Below are positions 24,748-32,437 of a DNA stretch of 64,000 nt, in pieces. Position numbers and translations under genes: made by a program. How positions within the stretch are numbered: position 1 is the stretch's first letter; each line of letters begins with the position of its first letter. Under the pieces are notes generated by a model. It searched no databases. It was not told the DNA's origin and saw only the letters and a program-made list of their open reading frames with translations. This DNA is from HK1 sp965202875 (lineage in GTDB: Bacteria > Pseudomonadota > Gammaproteobacteria > HK1): contig OZ241870.1 in the NCBI GenBank assembly GCA_965202875.1, positions 4,960,001 through 5,024,000 on the forward strand. The letters run 5' to 3'.

Positions 24748-24987
24748 ATGACCAGAGTCGATATCGCTGACGCCAAGACCCACCTTTCGCGCTACCTCGA
24801 CAGCGTCGAGAAGGGAGAGATGGTGGTCATCTGCCGGCGCAACGTGCCGATCGCGGAGATCCGCCCGGTGTCCAGGCCGCTCACGGAGCCGCGCCCGGTC
24901 GGTATCGATCGTGGGATGGCCATCCCGGCCGCCTTCTTCGAGCCGCTTCCCGATGACCCGCTTGATGCATTCGAAGGCGCCCGCTGA
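24748..24987 (+). CDS. Phd/YefM-type antitoxin
   Basis: 79 residues: MTRVDIADAKTHLSRYLDSV, then KGEMVVICRRNVPIAEIRPV, the Phd/YefM fold in which an N-terminal dimer binds DNA and a flexible C-terminus neutralises the toxin. The tail contains the IPxxFFEPLPDDxLDAFEG signature of the Phd partner of PIN toxins. ATG 24748 is chosen because similarity starts there. The toxin directly downstream is only a stub, so the antitoxin is an orphan. Confidence 0.8.
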   Translation: MTRVDIADAKTHLSRYLDSVEKGEMVVICRRNVPIAEIRPVSRPLTEPRPVGIDRGMAIPAAFFEPLPDDPLDAFEGAR

Positions 24988-24992
24988 CCAAC

Positions 24993-25062
24993 GTGAGGCT
25001 GCTGCTCGATACCTGTACGTTCCTCTGGCGGGCAGCCGATGACCCAAGGCTGACGCCGGCCG
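24993..25062 (+). pseudogene. PIN-domain toxin stub
   Basis: A GTG six bases after the antitoxin stop reads VRLLLDTCTFLWRAADDPRL followed by TPAAR, the start of a VapC-like PIN toxin of the LLLDTCTFLW type. It then runs into sequence leading to the MoxR-type gene. About 100 residues of toxin are missing. Confidence 0.7.
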
Positions 25063-25090
25063 CGAGGACAAGCTGCCGTTTGCCCCGGCC

Positions 25091-25981
25091 GTGGACGTGA
25101 CGTGCATTTCGCCCGGCGAGCTCGGATCCCGGCTCGCCGAAGCCCGTTACGTCGCCGACGAGACCCTCGTGACGGCGCTCTCGCTCGCCCTCGATCTCGG
25201 ACGCCCGCTGCTCATCGAGGGCGAGGCCGGCGTGGGCAAGACCGAGGTCGCCAAGGCCCTCGCCGCCGCCCTCGACACCCGGCTCATCCGCTTGCAGTGC
25301 TACGAGGGGCTGGACGCGACCACCGCCATCTACGAGTGGAACTACCAGCGCCAGTTGCTGGCCATCAAGGCCAGCGAGCGCGAGAACGTGAGCGCGGCGC
25401 AAGCCGAGGCGCACGTCTTCTCCGAACGCTACCTGCTGCGCCGCCCTCTGCTCGAAGCGATCGGCGAGCCGCGCCCGTGCGTGCTGCTGATCGACGAGAT
25501 CGACCGCGCCGACGAGGAGTTCGAAGCCTACCTGCTGGAAGTGCTCTCGGACTTCCAGGTCACCGTGCCCGAGATCGGGACCATCACCGCCACCTCCATC
25601 CCGCACGTCATCCTGACCTCCAACGGCACGCGCGAGCTGTCCGACGCGCTGCGCCGGCGCTGCCTGTACTGCTACGTGGAGTTCCCGTCGTTGGAGCGCG
25701 AGCTGGCGATCCTGCGCCGGCGCCTGCCCGGGATCGAGCCGGCGCTCGCCGCGCAGATCGCGCGCTTCGTGCGGGCCTTGCGCGAGGAGGATCTGGAGAA
25801 GCGCCCGGGGGTGGCCGAGACCCTCGACTGGGCCGGCGCACTCCTGGGTCTCGGCATCGAAACGCTCCAGCCGGATTCGAAGCGCCTGCACGCGACCCTC
25901 ATCTGCCTGCTCAAGACCGAGGCGGATCTCAAGTCCGTGACCCCCGAGGTGCTTGGCCGCCTGGTCGGGCGCGCGGCGTGA
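25091..25981 (+). CDS. MoxR/CoxD-type AAA+ ATPase
   Basis: 296 residues. Walker A LLIEGEAGVGKTEVAKALA, the MoxR signature QCYEGLDATTAIYEWNYQRQ, Walker B VLLIDEIDRADEEFEAYLLE, sensor 1 VILTSNGTREL and RRRCLYCYVEFP. CoxD-type ATPases act with VWA partners to insert sulfur or metal into the Mo site of CO-dehydrogenase-like hydroxylases. It is followed by a CoxE-like VWA gene, with 262 bases of repetitive sequence between them. A CoxLMS-type operon lies 15 kb away in this window. GTG start at 25091; an upstream stop limits alternatives. Confidence 0.85.
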   Translation: MDVTCISPGELGSRLAEARYVADETLVTALSLALDLGRPLLIEGEAGVGKTEVAKALAAALDTRLIRLQCYEGLDATTAIYEWNYQRQLLAIKASERENVSAAQAEAHVFSERYLLRRPLLEAIGEPRPCVLLIDEIDRADEEFEAYLLEVLSDFQVTVPEIGTITATSIPHVILTSNGTRELSDALRRRCLYCYVEFPSLERELAILRRRLPGIEPALAAQIARFVRALREEDLEKRPGVAETLDWAGALLGLGIETLQPDSKRLHATLICLLKTEADLKSVTPEVLGRLVGRAA

Positions 25982-26243
25982 GCGCGGCGGGCGTGAGCGC
26001 AACGCCGGGTGTCCTTCCGGATTCCGTGATGCTCGATGCACTCGGACTTCCGGCCCGGATCCGCGGTAGCGGATCCGGCGGCAAGGGTGTGGTGGGCGTG
26101 AGGAAGTCCGACGCCCTTCCCGACGAGGATGTTCCGGCATCCGGCCGGAGGTGTGGCGGGTGTACGGCGGACGCAAGCGTGGCCGGCGCCCTTCTCGATT
26201 CCGTGGCGTCCGACGTATTCGGGCATCCGGCCGGAGGCGCGGC
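25982..26243 (+). repeat. Imperfect repeats between the CoxD- and CoxE-like genes
   Basis: Two diverged units: one around 26004-26060 (CTTCCGGATTCCGTGATGCTC), one around 26190-26240 (CTTCTCGATTCCGTGGCGTCC). A further shared piece GGCATCCGGCCGGAGG lies at about 26138 and 26223. In one frame the units read GVLPDSVMLDALGLPARI and GALLDSVASDVFGHPAGG. It looks like a small repetitive insertion in the operon, not a gene. Confidence 0.5.
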
Positions 26244-27449
26244 GTGAACACGGCAGGCGTTGCGACTTCCGGTATGCCGCTGACGGCCCGGGTCTCCGGA
26301 TTCATCGCCCACCTGCGGCTCAACGGGATCGAGGTTGGGCCGGCGGAGACCGATGCCGCGTTGCGGGTGCTCGCCCGCGGCCCGGCCCCAACCCTCGACG
26401 AGGCCCGCCGGCGGCTGAAGATCCTGCTCACCGGGCGCCGCGGCGAGTGGGAGCGCTTCGACGACCTGTTCGAAGCCTGGTGGCTCGCCCGGGGACGGGT
26501 GCGCACGCGCCCGGCATCCGCCGCACGGGTTCCCGCCGGAACGCCCTCGCGGGCCACGTCGAACCTGTGGGGGGAGCGCGCGGGCGAGGCCGCCACGAAC
26601 CGATCGCTTCACTCGGGGGCCGCCGGCGCCGGCGCCGGCGATGGAGAGGGTGAGGCGGGCAAGAACGCACGGGCTTCACGCACCGCCTCCGCACGGTGCC
26701 GGATCGGGCGCGCGGACCTGCGCCACGTGGTCGATCCGGAGGATATGAAGCGCGCCGCGGAGATCGCCCGGCGTCTGGCGCGCGCGTTGCGCTACCGGCT
26801 TTCACGCCGCTACCGCGCCGCCTCGCGGGGCACACGGATCGATCTCCGCCGCACCATTCGGCGCAGTCTCGGCCACGGCGGCGAGCCGCTTACCCTGGTG
26901 CGCCGCCGGCGCCCGGAACGGCCCGTGCGCATCGTGCTGATGCTCGACGTCTCGGGCTCGATGCAGCCCTACGCGCGCTGCCTCTTGCAGTTCGTGCACG
27001 GGCTCGTGGAGTCCTGGGACCGGGCCGACGCCTACCTGTTCCATACCCGGCTGGTGCGCATCACCGACGTCCTGCGCGAGAAGGACGCCCTGCTGGCGAT
27101 GCGCCGTCTCTCGCTGATGGCCGAGGGGTTCGGCGGCGGCACCCGGATGAGCCGCTGCCTGGGCACGTTCAACGATCGCTACGCCAAGCGCGCCCTCGAC
27201 TCGCGCAGCGTGTTCGTGATGATCAGCGACGGCTACGACACCGGCGAGCCGGACGCCTGCGTCGAGCAGATGATCCGGCTCCGGCGGCGGGCGCGGCGCG
27301 TGGTATGGCTGAACCCGATGCTCGGCTGGGCGCGTTACGAGCCGTTGACACGTACCATGCGCGCGGTGCTCGCGTACGTCGACCACTTCGCGCCGGCGCA
27401 CAACCTCGACGCCCTGGCGGCGCTGGAAGGGGAGCTGGGAATGCTGTGA
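26244..27449 (+). CDS. CoxE-like von Willebrand factor A domain protein
   Basis: 401 residues from a GTG behind CCGGAGGCGC. The N-terminal part (VSGFIAHLRLNGIEVGPAET) is the DUF in CoxE-like proteins. A low-complexity Ala/Gly linker near 95-130 leads to an arginine-rich region and the VWA domain: MIDAS VLMLDVSGSMQPYARCLL, GFGGGTRMSRCL and VMISDGYDTGEPD. CoxE works with the CoxD ATPase in maturing Mo hydroxylases. It is co-directional with the ATPase gene and ends 122 bases before copy C. An alternative start is ATG 26274. Confidence 0.85.
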   Translation: MNTAGVATSGMPLTARVSGFIAHLRLNGIEVGPAETDAALRVLARGPAPTLDEARRRLKILLTGRRGEWERFDDLFEAWWLARGRVRTRPASAARVPAGTPSRATSNLWGERAGEAATNRSLHSGAAGAGAGDGEGEAGKNARASRTASARCRIGRADLRHVVDPEDMKRAAEIARRLARALRYRLSRRYRAASRGTRIDLRRTIRRSLGHGGEPLTLVRRRRPERPVRIVLMLDVSGSMQPYARCLLQFVHGLVESWDRADAYLFHTRLVRITDVLREKDALLAMRRLSLMAEGFGGGTRMSRCLGTFNDRYAKRALDSRSVFVMISDGYDTGEPDACVEQMIRLRRRARRVVWLNPMLGWARYEPLTRTMRAVLAYVDHFAPAHNLDALAALEGELGML

Positions 27450-27571
27450 GCGCGCCATGCTCTTCGCGTCGCCGCGGAGACGGCAGCTCGATCAATCCAC
27501 CGGGGACCGTCGCGACGCTTGGCGCCTGCGTCCGGTCCGGCCGTTGCGGGTATGCCGGGCGCATTCTCGAA

Positions 27572-27760
27572 CTCAAGCTTCGGGATTCAAAATGCCTGAA
27601 TCAGGCGATGGATTCCCGCTTTCGCGGGAATGACGGCCAGCCTGAAAACAACGCGTCTCGCTGAAATGACGGCCAGCCTGAAAGCAACGCGTCTCGCTGA
27701 AATGACGTCATTCCCGCGCAAGCGGGAATCCATTTCGGTCAGCGAATCCCGAAACTTGAG
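27572..27760 (+). mobile_element. Inverted-repeat element (MITE) copy C, 189 bp, with 7-bp target duplication
   Basis: Terminal repeats as in copies A and B (one base different at the left, CTCAAGCTTCGGGATTC). The interior contains a tandem 36-bp duplication (about 27629-27664 and 27665-27700, one mismatch). It is flanked by TCTCGAA on both sides (27565-27571 and 27761-27767), a clean 7-bp target-site duplication. The 3' end lies 28 bases before the start codon of the dehydrogenase gene and may affect its expression. Confidence 0.9.
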
Positions 27761-27788
27761 TCTCGAAGACCGACAGGGAGACCAGCCA

Positions 27789-28754
27789 GTGAACCTGCCC
27801 GAACCATCCTCCGTGCATCGCATCGGCGTCATCGGCGCCGGCACCATCGGGGCATCGTGGGCCGCGTACTTTCTCGCGCGCGGGATGGACGTGCAGGCGT
27901 GGGACCCGGCGCCCGATGCGGAGGGATCGCTTCGAGCGTTCGTCGCCGGCGCCTGGCCGGCGCTCGACGGGCTCGGCGCGGTCGTGGACGGCGCGAGTCC
28001 CGATCGCCTGAGCTTCCACCCCGATCCCGCCGCGGCCGTCGCCGGCGTCGGGTTCGTGCAGGAAAGCGCCCCCGAGAAGCTCGACCTGAAACGGGCGCTG
28101 TACGCGGAGATCGGCGCCGCCCTGCCGGACGACGTGGTCATGGCCAGCTCGACGTCGGGTTTGCTCATGTCGGAGCTCCAGCGGGGGCTCCCGAACGCGG
28201 TGCGCTTCGTGGTGGGGCATCCGTTCAATCCGCCGCACCTCGTTCCGCTCGTCGAGGTGGTGGGCGGGGCGGACACCGATGCGGGCGTCGTCGATTGGGC
28301 CATCGGCTTCTACGACGCGCACGGGAAGAAGGCGATCCGCCTCAACCACGAAGCGCCCGGACACCTCGTGAACCGCTTGCAGGTCGCGCTGTGGCGCGAG
28401 GCGATGGACGCGGTGCTCACCGGGCTCGCGAGCGTCGAGGACGTCGACGCCGCCCTCAAGTACGGCCCCGGCCTGCGCCTCGCGGTGATGGGACCGTTCG
28501 AGCTCTGCCACCTCGCGGGCGGGCCGGAGGGGTTCTCCAACTTCCTCGACCACTTCGGCGACGCGCTCCAGCACTGGATGGACGACATGCGGCCGGTCGA
28601 GCTCACGCCGGAGGTGCGCGGGAGGCTGAAGGCGGCCGTCGCCGGGGCGCTCGGCGGGCGCGAATTCGCCTCCATCGCGAGCGAGCGCGATACCCTGCTG
28701 CTGCCGGTGTTGAACACCCTCGCGCGCCTGCGGCGCGAGCACGGGTTCGGCTGA
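27789..28754 (+). CDS. 3-hydroxyacyl-CoA-dehydrogenase-family enzyme, carnitine 3-dehydrogenase-like
   Basis: 321 residues with GTG start. NAD-binding loop IGVIGAGTIGASWAAYFLAR; QESAPEKLDLKRALYAEIGA; serine-rich ASSTSGLLMSELQ; catalytic histidine in VVGHPFNPPHLVPLVEVVGG; and NRLQVALWREAMDAV. Size and motifs fit the CdhA (L-carnitine 3-dehydrogenase) or L-gulonate dehydrogenase subgroup, which lacks a hydratase domain. A hotdog thioesterase and a CoA ligase of types seen with carnitine/betaine catabolism are encoded at 38919-41015. Substrate is inference. Copy C sits immediately upstream. Confidence 0.8.
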   Translation: MNLPEPSSVHRIGVIGAGTIGASWAAYFLARGMDVQAWDPAPDAEGSLRAFVAGAWPALDGLGAVVDGASPDRLSFHPDPAAAVAGVGFVQESAPEKLDLKRALYAEIGAALPDDVVMASSTSGLLMSELQRGLPNAVRFVVGHPFNPPHLVPLVEVVGGADTDAGVVDWAIGFYDAHGKKAIRLNHEAPGHLVNRLQVALWREAMDAVLTGLASVEDVDAALKYGPGLRLAVMGPFELCHLAGGPEGFSNFLDHFGDALQHWMDDMRPVELTPEVRGRLKAAVAGALGGREFASIASERDTLLLPVLNTLARLRREHGFG

Positions 28755-28927
28755 GGCCGGGGCCGAGGAGCGGAATTGGTGGCGGCGGTACACGCACTCG
28801 GGAGAAGGCGCCGGCTCGTACGGGTACTGTCCGGGTCGCTTGGAGGCGGAGCGGCCCGACTGCCGGCCTCGATGGCGCCGGGGTAGACTTCCCTTCTACT
28901 GGACGCCGAACACACAAAGGAGCCACG

Positions 28928-30502
28928 ATGGCTACACCATCCAGCAAAAGGGCGCCGGTACTTTCGGTGGCCGATTTCGGCCCGATCGTCGAGGCGACCG
29001 TCGATCTGCGGCCACTCACCGTCTTCGTCGGTCCCAGCAATACGGGGAAATCGTATCTCGCCATCCTGGTCTATGCCCTGCATCGTTTCTTCGGGGGGCA
29101 TCAGGATGCAAGACCGTGGGGAAGGAGGCTGCCGCCGTTTCATCCCTATCGACGGCGCAGATCCCTCGACAAGATAACGGATCTTCCCAGGGAAGCACTC
29201 GACGCCGCGTTCCGGTGGGCGGAAGACATGTCCGGAAAAACGGAAGGAATCGAGCTACCGGAGAATGGAATCGATACGACACTGCCGGAACGAGTCGCCG
29301 ATTTGGTCCGTCCGGTTCTCAATGATGTCGATGATTTGGGAAGCATGTTCGATGGAGAAATCACACGATGTTTCGGTGTCGAAGAATCGAAGGATCTGAT
29401 TCGTCGTCCGAGCAGCACGGACGCCCGGATCACGCTACGCAGGGACGTATCGGAAACAGCCGAACACAGCCCGCCGTTCGAATACGAATTCACCATGACA
29501 AAAAAGGACTCTCGACTCGTTTCGTCGATTTCTGCCGAGACTCCTCTGAAAATCGAATCGGCAGATCGAAAAATTTGGACGCGATTCCCATACATGGCAA
29601 AACCATCACTTGATCCTGAAGACGATGACGACCGTGGCTTCTTCATAAGAAGATTGATCAGCACCCTTGCCGACTCGCTCATTCCTTACACGGTAGGTCC
29701 GGTAAGCAGCCCCATCCATTACCTTCCTGCGGACCGCACGGGGGTGATGCACGCGCATCGGGTGGTGGTCAGCTCCCTGATCGGCCGCGCGTCACGCGCG
29801 GGGCTTCGTCATGATGCACCACTGCCGGTACTCTCCGGGGTTCTCGCCGATTTCCTGGAACAGCTCATCGAGCTGGGTGATTTGCCCAGGCGGCGGCGCA
29901 ACTCCGGCAATCATCTGGCCGAACGCCTTGAAGGAGAAATCCTGGGCGGTGCGGTTCGTAGCGAACGGTCGGAAACCGGCTACCCTTCGTTCTATTACCG
30001 GCCGGACGGCTGGAAGGGCGATTTGCCGCTGATGAACACGTCGTCGATGGTTTCGGAGCTCGCTCCGGTAGTGCTGTACCTGCGCCACGTCGTTCAACGC
30101 GGCGACGTCCTGATCATCGAAGAGCCGGAATCCCATCTGCATCCGGCCATGCAGGTGGCCTTCACTCGACTGCTGGCGGCGGCCGTGCGTTCCGGGCTCC
30201 GGATCATCCTCACCACCCACAGCGAGTGGGTGCTCGAAGCGCTGGCCAACCTGGTGCGCTTGTCGGAAGTGCCCAAGGGCAAGAGAAGGGGCATCGACGG
30301 TGCAGACTTGGCGCTCGCCCCCGACGAGGTAGGCGCATGGTTGTTCAGACCCAGGAAACGTCCCAGAGGATCGGTCGTGGAGGAAATCCCTCTCGACATG
30401 AAGGGCGGCACGTTTCCGGCCGGCTATGGCGAGATCACCGAATCCCTCTATAACGATTGGGCAAGAATTTCCAATCGAATCGTCGAGGGGCGAAGCGGGT
30501 GA
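28928..30502 (+). CDS. OLD/ABC-type AAA ATPase, first gene of a putative two-gene defence pair
   Basis: 524 residues. Walker A LTVFVGPSNTGKSYLAILVY (G35-S42). A long divergent insert from about 60 to 360 with few recognisable motifs follows. Then a signature-like LMNTSSMVSELAPVVLYLR, Walker B DVLIIEEPESHLHPAMQ near 391-402 and the H-loop ILTTHSEW near 430. This is the SMC/OLD-like layout (AAA_15/AAA_21) without a TOPRIM domain. The downstream gene overlaps by four bases (GTGA). Composition is clearly foreign: 29461-29580 is 57 of 120 G+C by my count against roughly two thirds around it. ATG 28928 follows AAAGGAGCC. Defence role is inferred. Confidence 0.75.
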   Translation: MATPSSKRAPVLSVADFGPIVEATVDLRPLTVFVGPSNTGKSYLAILVYALHRFFGGHQDARPWGRRLPPFHPYRRRRSLDKITDLPREALDAAFRWAEDMSGKTEGIELPENGIDTTLPERVADLVRPVLNDVDDLGSMFDGEITRCFGVEESKDLIRRPSSTDARITLRRDVSETAEHSPPFEYEFTMTKKDSRLVSSISAETPLKIESADRKIWTRFPYMAKPSLDPEDDDDRGFFIRRLISTLADSLIPYTVGPVSSPIHYLPADRTGVMHAHRVVVSSLIGRASRAGLRHDAPLPVLSGVLADFLEQLIELGDLPRRRRNSGNHLAERLEGEILGGAVRSERSETGYPSFYYRPDGWKGDLPLMNTSSMVSELAPVVLYLRHVVQRGDVLIIEEPESHLHPAMQVAFTRLLAAAVRSGLRIILTTHSEWVLEALANLVRLSEVPKGKRRGIDGADLALAPDEVGAWLFRPRKRPRGSVVEEIPLDMKGGTFPAGYGEITESLYNDWARISNRIVEGRSG

Positions 30503-30972
30503 CGGCGCCGTTGGAGCATATCGATCGAGTCGTCGCCCCCGGATGTCTTGCGGAGTCATGCAGCAAGCAGGGATGCGCGGTAGAGCTGGACGGGGCGCCG
30601 GGTTCGTTTCGCCTGATCGACATGGATCATCCCGATGCGCCAGCCGGAAGGGGCGCCAAACGGTGCGATTTCCTGTTCATCGGCGAAGGCGATGGAGCCG
30701 TGAGCCTGTACGTAGCTCCGTTGGAGCTCAAGAGCAGCGGCGTCAGGGCCGGCAAGGTGCAGCCACAGCTCCAGGCCGGCGCGAGGATCGCCGAACGCAT
30801 CGTTCCCGGCGTTTCGTCCATCCGATTCGTCCCCGTTGCCGCCCATGGCGGGAGGCTGCACCGAAAGCAGATCAACGATCTGGCCAAATCCGAAAACATG
30901 GTGCTGTTTCAGAAAAAGAGGTGTCCGATTCGGTTGATACGCTGCGGTGATCGTCTGGCCGTGGTGCTTTGA
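30499..30972 (+). CDS. Small protein with PD-(D/E)XK-like motif, partner of the ATPase
   Basis: 157 residues, GTG start overlapping the ATPase stop by four bases. The N-terminus has three evenly spaced cysteines (C16, C21, C26: CLAESCSKQGC). The core RCDFLFIGEGDGAVSLYVAP followed by LELKSSG gives D57, then E76-L-K78. A glutamine-containing helix (QPQLQAGARIAERIV) follows, the order of motifs in PD-(D/E)XK nucleases. The C-terminus is basic. The fold assignment is from motif order only and could be wrong. The strict coupling suggests the two proteins act together, the ATPase perhaps gating a nuclease. Confidence 0.6.
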   Translation: MTAPLEHIDRVVAPGCLAESCSKQGCAVELDGAPGSFRLIDMDHPDAPAGRGAKRCDFLFIGEGDGAVSLYVAPLELKSSGVRAGKVQPQLQAGARIAERIVPGVSSIRFVPVAAHGGRLHRKQINDLAKSENMVLFQKKRCPIRLIRCGDRLAVVL

Positions 30973-30987
30973 TTCCCGCCGTCGGCC

Positions 30988-31194
30988 ATGGCTCCGCCGC
31001 TCGCCCGGGGCGTCATCCACTTGGTGACCAACCCGCTGCCGCGCCTGACCGGGGCGCTCCACGTCTACGGCGGCGATTTCTTCGGCGCCGAGCGCAGCGA
31101 GTGGGATCCCGAAACCCTCACCGAGGGCCGCCGCTACGACGTGGAGAAGAACATGCGGCTGATCGAGGAGTCGAACGCGCGCCACGCGGGCTGA
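30988..31194 (+). pseudogene. Cysteine-dioxygenase-like cupin, C-terminal fragment
   Basis: Reads RGVIHLVTNPLPRLTGALHV, YGGDFFGAERSEWDPETL and YDVEKNMRLIEESNA to a stop at 31192. HxVTNPxxRLTGAIHxYGGDFF is the end of cysteine-dioxygenase-type metal-dependent proteins. Only the last third of a protein of about 200 residues remains; the methionine at 30988 is probably not a genuine start. Confidence 0.6.
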
Positions 31195-31244
31195 GAAAGC
31201 CGAGGACACGCACCACCGGCGGCAGTGCGGAACATTGGGGGGAC

Positions 31245-31454
31245 GGTGGCGGAGGTGGGCTCGGAGACGACCCGGGCGGTCTCGGTGTCGGCGTCCCAGT
31301 ACTCGAAGCGGCCGTCGTAGTCGAGGAGGTCTTCGCGCTTCAGCGGGATGGTGTGGCAGCCGGGGAACTCCGGCGCCTGCCCGGTGGGCGCGGGCTGCGG
31401 GAGAGGGGACTTCGACGTGGGTTCGGCGGCCACGGCGGCGGTGTCGTTGGGCAT
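31245..31454 (-). pseudogene. Uma2-family endonuclease N-terminal fragment
   Basis: Starts at 31454, MPNDTAAVAAEPTSKSPLPQ, then TIPLKREDLLDYDGRFEYWD and ADTETARVVSEPTS, the N-terminal segment of Uma2 (DUF820) PD-(D/E)XK proteins. The frame then joins unrelated sequence at about 31245, next to the cupin fragment. Catalytic residues are lost. Confidence 0.6.
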
Positions 31455-31498
31455 CGGGGTTCTCCGCGCTTCCGGCTCGCTCGATGACCGGGAGTCCA

Positions 31499-32045
31499 TC
31501 AGAGCTTCCGCATCGCCGTGTCGAGGTAGAGGAAGTGCTTGTACAGCAATTGACGGGAGTACGTCGTCGTCCCGTCCTTGTGGCGCTTCTCGCAGCAGCT
31601 CGCGCAACGCACCTTCGACACGAGAAGCGCCCCGTGCCGTCCACCGGCAGCAGGGACCGCACTCGAACCCCTCCAGCGCTCCCACCGCGCTGCGCCCGCG
31701 CGAACAGCCGCTTGAACGGCGCACGTAGCTCCCGCGGGTCCACCACGTCCGGACGATCGTGCAGCCGCACGTCCGAAGGCGTCCGCTCGACCCCGAACAG
31801 ACTGCGCAGGTTCTCCCGCCGCGGCTCGTGCGCCGACTCCCCCAGCCCCCGAGCGTCCTGCTCGAATTGCAGCAGCGACGGATACTTCAGTGCGAATATC
31901 GCAACCCCGACATCAGACAGTCCTCCAGGTTCAGCCCCCGGCCCGCCACCTCGTCCTTGACCGCCTTGAAGCAGCGTCGCATCTCCGCCGGCAGGCCCGG
32001 CATCGACAGCGCCTTGCGAAAATTTGTCTTTGCCTTGCGTCCCAT
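31499..32045 (-). pseudogene. DDE transposase remnant (ISNCY-like)
   Basis: From 32045: MGRKAKTNFRKALSMPGLPA, RGLNLEDCLMSG. A frameshift leads to AIFALKYPSLLQFEQDARGL, RRENLRSLFGVERTPSDVRL and VDPRELRAPFKRLFARAQRG. Another leads to CASCCEKRHKDGTTTYSRQL. These blocks occur in order in a widespread DDE transposase of about 450 residues; the C-terminal half with most catalytic residues is missing. No terminal repeats recognised. Confidence 0.6.
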
Positions 32046-32437
32046 CCTTGGAGCTCCATCTGTCGAATCGCTCCAAGGATGCCCTCCCATCCCCTGACAG
32101 TCTGCGAGAAACCATTTTTTCGACACCCCGCAAATCCCCTTCACACGCAGCTTCAGGGGTGAGCGGAAATCGCTGCCGGGCAAGGTCTCCCGAGGCAGGA
32201 GGATTGAAATCAACGGCGTCGCGACGGAGAGCGAGGCCGGCCGGCGGGTGTACGGAAAGGAGAAGGGGCTGCATGCGATCCAGGATCGGCATCAGCTCCG
32301 CGCCGCCGTCCGTGGACAGGTGTCCACGGACGGCAATCCGGTGGAACCGCATCCGGCCACTGCTCCCAGCCGAGCGATGACCGGGGGGTGCTCTCGGACG
32401 CGAACGGCGCCGTCCCGCTCCGCCCGCCATCCGTTGC
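32046..32437. other. 392 bases without a recognisable gene
   Basis: No frame gives recognisable protein and no repeat was identified. A short perfect inverted repeat GTGGACAGGTGTCCAC (32332-32345 region) is the only structure noted. Probably decayed mobile DNA between the transposase remnant and the protease gene. Confidence 0.5.

Noticed and set aside
30988..31194. 68-residue protein starting at ATG 30988 as an independent small gene
   Set aside because: The sequence is the C-terminal part of a larger cupin family and begins in the middle of a strand; no RBS.
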